The position numbers and the translations under genes were made by a program. Positions 26,354-37,699 of a stretch of DNA of 64,000 nucleotides are shown piece after piece. The stretch is from contig NW_004454210.1 of assembly GCF_000283155.1 (NCBI RefSeq), forward strand, positions 2,424,031 through 2,488,030. Reading direction: 5' to 3'. The DNA is from Ceratotherium simum simum. Taxonomy: Eukaryota; Chordata; Mammalia; Perissodactyla; Rhinocerotidae. The stretch's first letter is position 1; each line of letters opens with the position of its first letter. Under the pieces are notes generated by a model. The model was not told the DNA's origin. It saw nothing but the letters and a program-made list of their open reading frames with translations, and did not search any database.

Positions 26354-27840
26354 CAGCGGTTCTCAAACATTTTGGTCACAGAATGGCAGCCTTCAAAATT
26401 ATCGAGGACCTCAAAGACCCTTTATTGAGGTGACTTGTATCTATTGACTTTTACTGTATCAGAAATTAAAACTGAAGCATTTCAAAATATCTATTTAATA
26501 ATTAATTTTAAATTAACAATAGTAAAACCAAAACTTGTTAACGTGACATATTTTTTGAAAAATAACTATAACTTCCAAAACAAAGGTAAAAGAAAAGTGA
26601 CACTGTTTACATTTAGCAAATCTCTGTAATGCCTGGCTGGATTCTCATATCTACTTCTACATTCAATCTGTTGAGACGTCTTGTTTTGATTGACTTCTAC
26701 AAAGAAAATCCAACCAGATACACAACTGGAAAAGCAGGCATATTTTAATAAATTTTCAGATACTTGTAGATATCCTTCTTTGATAGTACACCAAAACTCA
26801 ACGAGTAATATTTCTTAAAGGTTAGCTGCAATGTGAAATCTGACACCAGATCAGTGAATATTTTGTACTCTGTTACATTAAAATCCATTAGTAACATTTC
26901 TTAAAGGTTAGCTGCAATGTGAAATCTGACACCAGATCAATGAATATTTTGTCCTCTGTTACATTAAAATCCATTGTTCTATCTTGCATTTTGAATGATC
27001 TTTTACTCATGCAGGATTCTGTAACATCTTGCACTGCTCATTTGGAGAATTTTTGTTCATTGAGTTATACAGATCTTCCAGATGTTGGCACATTTCATTA
27101 TATAATACCAGAAAATCACATTCACTAATATCACCATCAATCTCATCAGAAAAGTCATTAAAGACTGGGAAGCCAGAAGATACCAGTTTTCTAAAATTCC
27201 AACTTTTGTTTGAAAACTCAAATTTTATGATTGGCAACAAATGATAAACGTCAGTTGTTTTCCTTAAAATGGCAGGAGCACTCAATCGTTTTCAAGGAAA
27301 TGTCTGCCAAATGCCCAATGTGAAAAATCACGGTCAGTCATTCTTCCAAGTAAAAACAGTATTCCACGAAAAAAAAGAAAAAGTAGCTAGTTCAGCTTGC
27401 AACTCAAGCAGCCCCTCGAGTGCTTTGCTTGCAACAATGGTCATTCTTCAGTGTGCAGCAGAAGTGCTCTATGCATACTTCCCATCTCAACACACAAAAT
27501 ATCACAAACACGTGTACTCAAGGATCAAGATTAATATAATTAATAATTTTATTGCTTTATCAAGAACATTCTTCAACGAAATTGGCTTTTTTTTTTTTAA
27601 CTGTGAGTACAGGAGGGTGAAGAATACAATGACTAGTACAATTTGGTGCCAAGGCCTTCATAGTATTAAAGCACTAGTAGTTTCACCTTCCATCGCTATT
27701 GTACCATTAGTGCAAATGCTGACACAGTGAAAAAGGCAAATAGCATCTTAGTGTTATTGTGAAAACAGTTTTGACCTTGCTGACCTGCTCAAAGAGTCTT
27801 AGGGATTCCCCAGGGCCCATGGAACATACTTGAAACTCTT
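26354..27840 (-). pseudogene. Decayed hAT-type DNA transposon with transposase remnants
   Basis: The element starts CAGCGGTTCTCAAACATTTT and ends near a partial inverted match (CTTGAAACTCTTAG). Minus-strand translations in broken frames match the C-terminal part of a hAT transposase: CQHLEDLYNSMNKNSPNEQC near 27100-27040, then MDFNVTEDKIFIDLVSDFTL between 26975 and 26890, followed by the dimerisation region. Several frameshifts and stops make it inactive. It resembles the Zaphod/Tip100 or Charlie groups; I cannot decide which. It contains an 86-bp tandem duplication. Confidence 0.8.
26804..26975 (+). repeat. 86-bp tandem duplication inside the hAT relic
   Basis: Copies at 26804-26889 and 26890-26975 abut exactly and differ at three positions. 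86 is not a multiple of three, so the second copy shifts the transposase frame. Confidence 0.97.
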
Positions 27841-27841
27841 A

Positions 27842-28245
27842 GGAAATTCATTTCAGCCTTCATTTTCTCATCCGTTAAGGTCATAGTAACACCTCCCCAC
27901 AGAGTTGTCGTGAAAAGTAAACAAAATAGGAGGAATGAGGTGCCAGGCACATAGCACACTGATTAAATGTGCCTCTCTGTGCCCCACTCTGATGCATCTA
28001 ATGAACTCCTACTGACTCTTCAATACCCAGCTCAGTTGACTCCCCCCTGATAAGCCTCCCCTGACTTTCCCAGACAGAGAGGGTTGCACACTGTGACCAC
28101 ACGTATCAGACCAGCAGGTACCTGTGTGTGTCTATGTCTGTGTTGCTGACTGGTCTCACAGAAGACAGACACCATGACTCACCACGTTAGTAACCCTACT
28201 ATAGAGCGAGGTACCTAGTAATTAGGTGCTGAATGAATGGGTCCT
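27842..28245 (+). repeat. MIR 3' fragment followed by L2 3' end
   Basis: 27842-27965 carries a MIR tail (CATTTTCTCATCCGTTAAGG, then GGTGCCAGGCACATAGCACA). 27966-28245 carries L2 text ending GGTGCTGAATGAATGGGTCC. Confidence 0.6.
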
Positions 28246-28494
28246 TCTCTTTCCCAAGTTGGCTGCAAGTTCACTTCCTCACCAGAGGATAGAACCACTG
28301 TTCTCAGGGAACTCCATAAGACTGAATTAACAAGATGGCTGTGTGTCAACAAACAGAGGGGATGAAAGGAGGCACAATGGGAGTGAGGTGTCCTGAGAGG
28401 GGCACCAGATATCTTCTCAAAGTTGATCCAGGCCTGCACTGGCCAAACCACTCTGATCCTCCCGTGGGCTATGTTAGTGTGGTTCCGGCAAGGG

Positions 28495-28665
28495 TTAAAT
28501 ACACAGCTTTGGAGTCATTCAAGTAACAGCCACTACTGTGTAACCTTAGGTAGGGCTTACAACCTCTCTAGATCTTAGCTCCCTCAGCAGTAAATTGATG
28601 ATAATAATACTAGTGTCTACTTTATGGAATTTCAAGGAGACATGAGATGCTATCTAAGTGTCCAC
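28495..28665 (+). repeat. MIR SINE
   Basis: GTGTAACCTTAGGTAGGGCT, then ATCTTAGCTCCCTCAGCAGT and GATGATAATAATACTAG. Degraded but in order. Confidence 0.7.
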
Positions 28666-28669
28666 TTCC

Positions 28670-29995
28670 CCTCCCATATCGCAGATCAACTTCCCATGAC
28701 CTACAGCAGTGACATGGAAAATTCCATCTGCAGCTTCTCTTGAGCTGTAAAATTGGAAACTCATTTCCTGGTGCTCCTGGCTCATATTAATTGAGCACCG
28801 TCTATTCACCCATCCCTGTGCGTTGTCTTTTAAACGTTTTCTACTTCCTGCCTTCCCTGCAGATGAGGAGAACAAGGACCCTCGATGAGATGTCACTAAG
28901 TCCTGGTTAGAAGCACCAACGCTGGGACTCTCTGGATGACACTGAGGGAGGGTCATTGATGGATGCTACAGCCCCAAAGAGGAGCAGCAAAGAAACGAAA
29001 CATTAACCCAGCACAATGACATGACTTATAGACACCAACGAAGGGGAAGGCACACTGCTAATTAGGAAACAGTTAAGAAAATGGCTCCTTTCTCATGCAG
29101 GATTTAGACCTGTCATCATAAGAGTAAGTACTATTACTTGAAACTTTTGGTTATCTTTTCACATACATATTTATGTGTGTCTACTATCTCTTGATGTAAA
29201 ATATATTTTTTGCTGTGGATAACAGTGCAAAAAGTTTGAAAATAGTGCCTTACAGGAGGATCCTCAGAGGAGAACCGGAGAACAAAGAAATTACCATCTT
29301 GGCCCTTGAGTGGGGACAGCCAAGGTGTGAGGCAGGAATGATGTAGCACACCGTCCTGGTCCCCCACTGGAGCCAACTCCAATAAAGACCATGGGCTGTG
29401 GGAGGGGAAGTGGGGCGGGCCTCAGAGGCCGGAGCAGAGAAAAGGTAAGAAGACAGCCCATCCTGCCCCAGCCAGCGCCTGGGGCCACCTGGCTGAGCAG
29501 TCTCCACTGGCGGGAGCCCCACACATCTCCTGACACCTGAGCATCAGACGTGGCCACGGCCTTGCATGAGGGGCCACAACACTGCCCTTCTGCTCACAAC
29601 CTGGTAATGTCTACCCTCAGCACCCAGGGTGCTGTCTCCCCAGCGGCCTGGGCCCCAGGCCTCACTCATACCTTCAGGCCCATCTTATGGGAACAGGCCC
29701 CTTTCAGGGGCCCAGGAGGCTCATTAGCACCCCGAAGGCCTGGACCCCACAGGGGTTACAGTGTGGAAGGGAGCACCCCAACCTCTGGCAGAGCCAGCTA
29801 GCAATCTCCCAGTAGCCAAGATAGGACAGACATCCGCCCCACGATACAATTATAAGGTCACAGTACATTTGGGAAGCAGACAAAATGCTTGTTTTTTGGA
29901 TGACAATGGAATCTTTGGTGCTGGTGGGATCATAGAGAAGACAACCACTACAGCCAGGATTTTCACCAAGGCTGTAACATGGGAGGTTTTTACAC
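28670..29995. other. DYSF: Intron 1 stretch without recognised features
   Basis: Several open frames of 60-100 codons have no domain. The part at 29380-29560 is GC-rich. No exon is supported. Confidence 0.45.
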
Positions 29996-30013
29996 CTGTC
30001 AAAAGAGGGTTTA

Positions 30014-30229
30014 GGGCCGGCCCCGTGGCTTAGCGGTTGGGTGCGCGCGCTCCGCTGCTGGCGGCCCAGGTTCGGATCCTGGGTGCGCGCCGGCACACCG
30101 CTCCTCCGGCCATGCTGAGGCCGTGTCCCACATGCAGCAGCTAGAAGGATGTGCAGCTGTGACAGACAACTATCTACTGGGACTTTGGGGGAAAAATAAA
30201 TAAATAAAATCTTTAAAAAAAAAAAAAAA
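30014..30229 (+). mobile_element. ERE SINE, short form
   Basis: Complete head, body and poly-A tail. The 13-bp duplication AAAAGAGGGTTTA is at 30001-30013 and 30230-30242. Confidence 0.97.
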
Positions 30230-30289
30230 AAAAGAGGGTTTAAAGAAAAGCTGAGACGTATTGGCCCATTTCCCATTGCGTCTCAAAAG

Positions 30290-30730
30290 CACCAAGGCCC
30301 AAGTGTCCATCGACGGATGAATGGATAAACAGAACGTGGGATACCCACACAACGGACTATCATTCAGCCTTAAAAGGAAGGAATTTCTGACACATGCTAC
30401 CACTTGAATGATCCTTGAAGACATTATGCTACATGAAATAAGCCAGACACAAAAGGAAAATGTTATATGATTCCACTTATATGAGGTACCTAGAATAGTC
30501 AAATTCGTAGAGACAGCAAATAGAACACAGGCGTAGGGAGTAATGAGGAGTTAGTGTTTAATGGGTATGGAGTTTCAGATTGGGATGATGAAAAAGTTCT
30601 AGAGATGGATGGTGGTGATGTTTATACAATAATGTGAATGTACTTAATGCCACTGAATTGTACACTTAAAAATGGTTAAAATGGTAAATTTTACGTTATG
30701 TATATTTTACTACAATGAAAAAAAAATTTT
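30290..30730 (+). repeat. LINE-1 3' end
   Basis: CCAAGTGTCCATCGACGGAT would be a typical start (here CCCAAGTGTCCATCGACGGA); it continues through GACATTATGCTACATGAAAT to AATTGTACACTTAAAAATGG. Antisense to DYSF. Confidence 0.9.
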
Positions 30731-30824
30731 TCTTAAAGCACCAAGAAGTGAAACAGTTCAACACTAAGAATGAATTGCTGTCCCTAAAACATGGGGGACA
30801 CTGACTCCCACGCAGGGGAATGAT

Positions 30825-31290
30825 GGAAATAAAGGTGTATAGATATTTACCAATACTGCTCTGTGCCTGGCACGGTGCTGGGGGCGGCTGCCACAGCCAC
30901 CCTGCCCTCATATCCAAGTTGAGAAGGAAGCGGTCCCTGCTTCCTGGAGCTGAACATATAGGGGACGTGGCCCGATATGGTGGTCTGCATGATGGCCCCA
31001 GTGAACCAGCCTCCTGGCACTCACATCTTTGCGTCGTGCCCCTTCACATTGATCTGACCTGGTCCTGTGACTCAAAGTAGGACCAGCAGCTACTTCTTTC
31101 ATGCCTTTGGGAGCCCTGAGTGGCTGTGTGAGAAGTCCAGCTACTTTGCTGGAAGGATCGTGCTAGAGGCCGCGTGGAGGGGGAGGGTCCTGAGGCTACA
31201 TGGAGAGAGAGGCCCAGGGGTCCCAGCACCCCAGCTGGAGGGTGGTAGGAGTAAAGACAGGGAGAGTCACAGGCTGTTATAAAAGCCCAG
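30825..31290. repeat. Degraded repeats: reversed L2/MIR piece and possible MaLR LTR
   Basis: 30850-30960 has CTCTGTGCCTGGCACGGTGC and CTGCTTCCTGGAGCTGAACA, reading as reversed L2. 30965-31280 has the look of an old MLT1-type LTR. Family assignment is tentative. Confidence 0.4.
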
Positions 31291-31294
31291 CAGG

Positions 31295-31720
31295 GTCTCA
31301 AAGAGATATTCATATACCCATGTTCATAGCAGTGTTATTCACAGTAGCTAAAATGTGTAAGCAACCCAAGTGTCCACTGACAGGTGAATAGATAAGCAAA
31401 ACGTGGAATATACATACAATGGAATATTATTCAGCCTTAAAAAGTAAGGAAATTCTGACACATGCTACAACATGGATGAACCTTGAGGACGTAATGTTAA
31501 GTGAAATAAGCCAGTTACCAGGGGTTTGGGCGGAGTGAATGGGAAGTTACTATTCAATGGCCATAGAGTTTCAGTTGGGGAAGATGAAAGAGTTCTGGAG
31601 ATGAATGGTAGTGAAAGTTGCACAACAATGTGAATGTACTTAATACCACTGAACTGTACACTTAAAAACGGGTAAGGTGGTCAATTCTATGTTATGTGTA
31701 TTTCATCACAATTTTTTTTT
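31295..31720 (+). repeat. LINE-1 3' end, second copy
   Basis: AAAGAGATATTCATATACCC, TATTCACAGTAGCTAAAATG, CTACAACATGGATGAACCTT, then ACTGTACACTTAAAAACGGG. It lies 1 kb from a similar copy in the same orientation. About 100 bp of the usual 3' UTR is missing after GAAATAAGCCAG. Confidence 0.9.
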
Positions 31721-31724
31721 AAAG

Positions 31725-32530
31725 TCCAGGTGAGAGATGGTGAGGACACAGGTGGTGGGGCTGGGGTCTACTGTCCAGTGTCTGTGTGGGGAAGGGGGCA
31801 GGGCGAGGAGCAGAGGATGTCTCAGTTCTGACAGGGGTGCATGGGCAGCTGGTGGTGCCATTCCTCTGAAGAGGGAGCAGAGAGAAGGAGAGAAGATGGG
31901 GTGTTTCGGACCCCCAGAGAGAGAGAGGCAGGCTGTTTCTGCCCAGGAGTCAGGTGACAGGACTCACGTCAGAAGTGGCAGGGCGCCTTCAGATCCTGTA
32001 GGCAGCCTCAATGCAGCCTCTCATTTACTCTGTGAATATTTACTGAGGATTTGCTCTGTGCTGGGCACTCTCTTGACATCTCATTAGAATACCCATCAGA
32101 CAAGAAAGTGATAGAAATTCAAAGCGTCAGCAGACAACTACAGGCATTGGCAACGGAAAGGACAAACGATAGCCCTAAACGATAGCCCTAGCTTCTGGTG
32201 AAGGAAGGCCTGCTTTACTTCTCGGCATAGATACCCCCTAACAAAAAGGCTGAGTAGACTCATAACTTTGATACTTGGCCCACCCTCTGCGCCCTGACTC
32301 AAGCCTGTACACCCCAAGAACAGGCAGCTGTCACTCCCTGCCCTCTCCAGCAGACCCCTGCTCTTCTCACCCTCAAGAACTCCCACTCTGATCTCCATCC
32401 TTCTAAATCCTAACTGAAGCCTCACTTTCCAGGAAACAAGTGGCCAGGAAGGGGCAGTGGCATGTGGATATACTAGGACTGGTGGAACGCACTTGGAGAG
32501 GAGTAGCCTTTAGAAAGGCCAGTTAGAACT
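31725..32530. other. DYSF: Intron 1 stretch, largely unassigned
   Basis: 32000-32080 resembles a reversed L2/MIR end. A 13-bp tandem motif (AAACGATAGCCCT, two copies) lies at 32164-32189. No exon is supported. Confidence 0.45.
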
Positions 32531-33540
32531 GGGGAAGATATCTGAACTGTCTATGACAAAATATTAATATTCTTTTTTTTTTTTTTTAAGATTTTATTTA
32601 TTTATTTATTTTCCGCAAAGCCCCAGCAGATAGTTGCATGTCATAGCTGCACATCCCTCTAGTTGCTGTATGTGGGACGCGGCCTCAGCATGGCCGGAGA
32701 AGCGGTGCGTTGGTGCGCGCCCGGGATCCGAACCCGGGCCGCCAGCAGCGGAGCGCGAGCACTCAACCGCTAAGCCACGGGGCCGGCCCTAATATTCTTA
32801 ATATATAAAGAGCACTTGCAACTAACCAAGAAAAAGACAAATACCCCTGCCCTCTCAGAATGGGCAAATTAAAAAACAACTCAGTAAGAAATAAATACAA
32901 ATAGATAATAACACTGAAATATCACAAATGCTATTTGGAACTTAAGAAACTGTTAAAGATTTGTGTGATAATGCTTTGTGTCAGCAGAATTATAAGAAAA
33001 CAAGCCCTCATACTCGGCTGATGGGAGGGTAAAGTTCGTACAGATTTTCAGGAGAGCAGTTTGGGAAATGCAGCAAAGCCTTAAATTCATCTATAACCTC
33101 TGACACAGCAATGCCACTTCTGGTATTTACCCCAAGGAAGTAATTAAATATGTGGGCAAAGAGTCACCAGGATATTTCTCACAGTGACAGCATAATTTAT
33201 GACACACTGGACATAAATATTAGGTAATTTTATATAACCTAAATATTCATCAGTAGGGCGTTAATTAAGTGAATTATGGTGCATCCATATAATAAAATAC
33301 TATGCAGACATTTACAAAGGTTGCGTGGAAGAATATTTACTGACATAGAAAAATGCCCCCACTCTATTGTTGAATGAATATGCAAATATGCAAACATTTA
33401 AAAAAAGATGTCAGGGATATTACCTCTAGAGAGAAAGGCAAGGGGTCTGGGGGCTTCTGGTGGAGGGGTGGGACCAGCAAGGCTCTATTCCTTCACCTGG
33501 GTGATATTTATGGGTGTTCCCTTCATTAGTTACTCAGAAA
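32530..33540 (+). repeat. Old LINE-1 3' region split by an ERE
   Basis: AAAGAGCACTTGCAACTAAC, TGATGGGAGGGTAAAGTTCG, AGCAATGCCACTTCTGGTAT, TATGGTGCATCCATATAATA. Interrupted at 32575-32789. Antisense to DYSF. Confidence 0.75.
32575..32789 (-). mobile_element. ERE SINE, short form
   Basis: Poly-T at the left and the complement of the head at the right (GCTAAGCCACGGGGCCGGCC). The 10-bp duplication TAATATTCTT is at 32565-32574 and 32790-32799. Confidence 0.97.
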
Positions 33541-33544
33541 AGCA

Positions 33545-33770
33545 GGGTTTCCCAGCCTTGGCACTGTTAACATTTGGGTCTGGATAATTCTTTGTTGTGG
33601 GTGTTGTGGGGCTGTCCTGTGCACTGTAGGATGTTTAGCAGCATCCCTGGCCTCTACCCACTAGGTGACAGTAGCACCCCGCCCCCTCCCAGTGTGACAA
33701 CCCAAAATGTCTCCAGACATTGCCAAATGTCCCCTGCGGAACAAAATTGCCCCCAGTTAAGAACCACTGT
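33545..33770. repeat. hAT-type MITE, right end used as ERE target
   Basis: Left CAGGGTTTCCCAGCCTTGGC, interior CTGTGCACTGTAGGATGTTT and ATGTCTCCAGACATTGCCAA, right CCAGTTAAGAACCACTG. The ERE at 33774 duplicated the right terminus. Confidence 0.7.
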
Positions 33771-33773
33771 ATT

Positions 33774-33980
33774 TTTTTTTTTTAATATTTTATTCATTTA
33801 CCCCTCAAAGCCCCAGTGGATAGTTGTATGTCATAGCTGCACATCCTTCTAGTTGCTGTATGTGGGACGTGGCCTCAGCATGGCCAGAGAAGCAGTGTGT
33901 TGGTGCGCGCCCAGGATCCGAACGCGGGCCGCCAGCAGCGGAGCGCGAGCACTTAACCGCTAAGCCACGGGGCCGGCCCG
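33774..33980 (-). mobile_element. ERE SINE, short form
   Basis: Complete copy with the 14-bp duplication AGAACCACTGTATT at 33760-33773 and 33981-33994. Confidence 0.97.
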
Positions 33981-33999
33981 AGAACCACTGTATTAAAGC

Positions 34000-34865
34000 A
34001 TACATTTATATTTTATGTACTTTACTTGGGTGTTAAATTTTGCAACCAAAATTGCTTTTTTAAAAAAGGGAAAAAAGGAATCTTGGAAGAAATATGTCAA
34101 ATTGTTAACAAGTTAATTCAAATTGTCAGGATTTGACATTTTTTGGTTTTGCCTTTTTGTAATATATCCTTTTTTACACTGAGTACATATTCTGTTCACA
34201 AAAAGAAAACAGAAGACTATTTCAATGTTTTAAAGTCACTTTTAATGTTTAAAAAGCCGGGTTCAGAGAGCCCACTGCCCCTGCAGCCCACAGGTGAGTC
34301 AAGTCTGCCCCTCAGGAGTGTCTCTGCCTTCAGATGGTTCTATTAGATCCCTTAGGCTCCTGTCTGAAGTCCCGAGACCCCCAGGAAACAGAAGGGAGGG
34401 GAGGAGGAGATGCGGGGGAAAGGCTGGCTGGACAGACACCGGGAGGAAGAGAGGACCTGATGGGATGAGGGAAAAGGAAGAGACAGTAATGACGGGGGTG
34501 AGGGAGAGGGATGAGACAGTAACGACTCTCGGGTTTCTGGCTAGTGCGCCTGGGTGAAACAGGGTAGAGATTCACCAAGTGGGGACACAGGAGATCCGAC
34601 TTTCAGGGAAATAAGATGTTTGAGCTCCCAGGGACCAGGGATCTGGGTTTGCTCTTGGGTGCATCCCCAGCAAGTCAAACAGCACCTGGCACATCATGGG
34701 CGCTCAATAAATATTTGTTCAAGGAATTAAATGCATGAAGGAAGGGACATAAATAATCACATTAGAGGGTAGAAAATGAGCAAGGCAGAAGAGAAGTACA
34801 GATCTCTAAATGCTCTAGGAAATGAAAGCCACTCGTTCACGCAGATGATCAGTCAAAAATATCTA
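34000..34865. other. DYSF: Intron 1 stretch with an L2 3' end
   Basis: 34655-34735 reads as an L2 or MIR 3' terminus (CAGCACCTGGCACATCATGG, GCTCAATAAATATTTGTTCA). The rest is unassigned; the interval at 34390-34520 is purine-rich. Confidence 0.5.
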
Positions 34866-34869
34866 CCAC

Positions 34870-35135
34870 GGAGTCAGCCCTGATGGCCTAGTGGTTAAAG
34901 TTCGGTGCACTCCGTTTCGGCAGCCCAGGGTTCGGTTTCTGGGTGCAGAACCACACCACTCATCTGTCAGTAGCCATGCTGTGGCGGCGGCTCACATAGA
35001 AGAACTAGAAGGACCTATAACTAGAATATACAACTATGTACCGGGGCTTTGGGGAGAAAAAAAATAGAGAGAAAGGAAGATTGGAACAGAAATTAGCTCA
35101 GGGCGAATCTTCCCCATCAGAAAAAAAAAAAAAAA
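34870..35135 (+). mobile_element. Older ERE-related SINE
   Basis: Diverged head (GAGTCAGCCCTGATGGCCTA), B box GGGTTCGGTTTCTGGG, body with ACCGGGGCTTTGGGG and one tail unit. The 9-bp duplication ATCTACCAC is at 34861-34869 and 35136-35144. Confidence 0.92.
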
Positions 35136-35149
35136 ATCTACCACAGCCC

Positions 35150-36300
35150 TGGTACCCACGGTAGTTTTAGCTAAGTAGTTAATTAATATAAAAACAAAGG
35201 AGTGATAAGTATTCATTAATAGCCTCTGCCCTGAAGCCCTGAGACAGGGAAACAAAAAAGTGTCCTCGGAGTCCAGCCTCCCAGAGCTCATAGTCTATTT
35301 CGGGAGGCAGGTCCTGAAATTACATCCAACGCTGGAATGCCCGGGGGGACAACTGCAGGGCAAGGGGCCCGCCAGGCACGCACTTTGGACGGCATGTGGG
35401 AGCTAGGCCCCCAGTGCAGGCTGGCATCTCCACAAGCAGGCCACTGGCCCCTCTGTGCCATGAAAGGGTTGGGCTCAAGCCTTCTCACCCCTGACTGTGA
35501 ACCCGAGATGTTTGGAAACGTTTTAGAAACACCTATCTCTGGACCCCTCCTCCAGAGATGTAGCTTCAAGAGAAGAGGGGACAGGGAGGTTGGCAGTGGA
35601 TTTTCTTAAAGCTCCAACATGATTCTGAGGTGCAGCCAGAGTTGAGTACCCCAGCCTAGATCTGTCGATTCTGGGTCCGATTCTAACAGCCTCCTTCCCT
35701 AAGCATCAGCCCAGCCCCAAACTCCAGCAGGAACACCCCTTGTGGGGGGGTGTGGGGTCACATTACTTTCACCACTCCTCACATCAATTTCTCTCAAGGT
35801 GTGCTTCCAAAACGGCCTGCTTCAGGTAGGTGTTAGTTCTCAGGTCACTTAGAGCTGCTCAATGAGAACCTTTATGGAGGGGACCCAGAAATCTGTCTTG
35901 CCAGCAAGCACACTCTCCAGAGGATTCTCAGGCACAGTAAAGCATGAGGACCACTGACCCAGACTGCGTAAGGCTCCCAGGCACGTCTGGAGGACAGCTA
36001 GAGGCCGGGCCAGAAAGCACTACAGAGCAGCTATGTGCACTCAGCCCTGGGCATCCTGATGAACTGAGGCTGCTACCCTCAAGGAGTCACACGTCCCAAG
36101 TCTGGAGCCAAGTACTGAGTGCAGACCAGCTGGGGTAAGTGCACTAGCAGACCTAACAAGGTGCTGTGTGTCCAGAGAGGAGAGACTAACGATGGCCAGG
36201 GGAATCCTGGGGGCCTTCCTGGAGAAGGTGGCATTGCAGCAAGGCTTTGAAAGATGAATAGACTTTGAACAGTTGGAGATGATACATTCTATTATTTCAG
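35150..36300. other. DYSF: Intron 1 stretch without firm features
   Basis: 36190-36270 resembles a dispersed repeat end (GGGCCTTCCTGGAGAAGGTG). No exon is supported. Confidence 0.45.
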
Positions 36301-36306
36301 TTTTCC

Positions 36307-36720
36307 GAGGGGATTGTCTGCCAGCGCTGGTGGTTAAGATTCAGCACTCTCACCATTGTGGCCCGGATTCACTTCCCGGTCAGAAAACCACACCACCCAT
36401 CTGTCTGTCCGTTGTCATACTGTGGCAGTTGCCTGTTGCTGGGATGCTGAAAGCTGTGCCACTGGTATTTCAAATATCAGCAGAGTTGCCCATGGTGGAC
36501 AGGTTTCAGTGGAGCTTTCAGACTAAGACAGACTAGGAAGAAAGACATGGCCACCCACTCTGAAAAATTGGCCATGAAAACCCTATGAATAGCAGCGGAG
36601 CATTGTCTGATATGGCTACAGAATGTGAGAGGATGGCGCAAAAAAAGAGTGGGCAGGGTTCTGCTCTGCTGTACACAGGGTCACTAGGAGTCAGAATCGA
36701 CTCGATGGCACTAACAACAA
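36307..36720 (+). mobile_element. Composite SINE: tRNA-Glu-like head, RTE-like tail
   Basis: Head GCTGGTGGTTAAGATTCAGC followed by CACTCTCACCATTGTGGCCC, body with ATTTCAAATATCAGCAGAG, and the 3' tail GGGTCACTAGGAGTCAGAAT then CGACTCGATGGCACTAAC ending in AACAA. Same family as 5136-5512, opposite strand, with an extra block in the middle. The target-site duplication is not clear. Confidence 0.8.
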
Positions 36721-36724
36721 AAGG

Positions 36725-37690
36725 TTTTGTCAGTGCAAATAAATAGTAAGGCATCATAAAGGGTAGGGAAAGCAGGGAGGACAGCAGCTCCAACAGCCAA
36801 GAGGGGCCTCAATAGATTTGGTCACTACCTGTCTCAAGGGCACTGGTAGTTCCCCACCATGACCACTGACCTGGACACATCATTGACTTCCCCACGTTTC
36901 TACGTTTGACCATCTTTTGTGATGCACATATTTTTTATTTCCACAAAACCACAGGATACGCCTCCTGGTCTTACCTCTTTCCTTTTAGGATAAACCATCT
37001 CACCTCTCCTTATTTATCTTTCTTTGCAAAACTAGGATTCTGACTCATAGCCATTGTTCCTTCTCTTAATTTTGACAGATCCTTCCTCTTCCCTTTCCCC
37101 CTCCTGAGACACCCCCTCCCGTGGGAATTTCTGCCTTGAAGTTGGGGGTAAGGGTGCCCGGTGAGAAGCGGGGGTCGTGAGTCCTTTGTTGCCCCGAACG
37201 GAGAGAGAGAGAGACCCTCTTGTCTAAGGACTGTATGTAGACGCCTACGCTCTTCGAATTTGGAAAAACATCTTTGACACCCCTCAAAATTTCTTATATC
37301 AAGGCCATATCCGTTCTATTCTTTTCCTTTTCCTCCCGACTGAGACATGACGGATTCAAGATGGCCAGTGTTCAATAAAAATGGGCAAATGAATGAATGA
37401 ATGAAATAAAGACATAACTTTCAAAGTACACGCCCAGTGTTTAAGTGATCCTGATTCCTCTCTCTATTTTGCACCCATCCTCCAAACTCCCTCAGCCCCA
37501 CTGCCCGGGAAGGGCTCGCATTTTATTCCCTCTGGGTATTGGTCTTAGAAAAGTGATAACTGTTGACATACTATGGCACTTTTAGTTTTCCAAAATTTCA
37601 GAGCACTATGGCATTTATTGTGCTGTTTCGTCCTCCTCGCCCCTCTGAAGAAGGCAGTGCTGAGATTTCTGTCCCTTCTGACTGAGGGAG
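36725..37690. other. DYSF: Intron 1 stretch before the v1 exon island
   Basis: Short GA-rich run (about 37200-37212) and AATG repeats at 37387-37406. This is the sequence downstream of the v1 exon donor. No feature is assigned. Confidence 0.45.
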
Positions 37691-37699
37691 AAACTGGCC

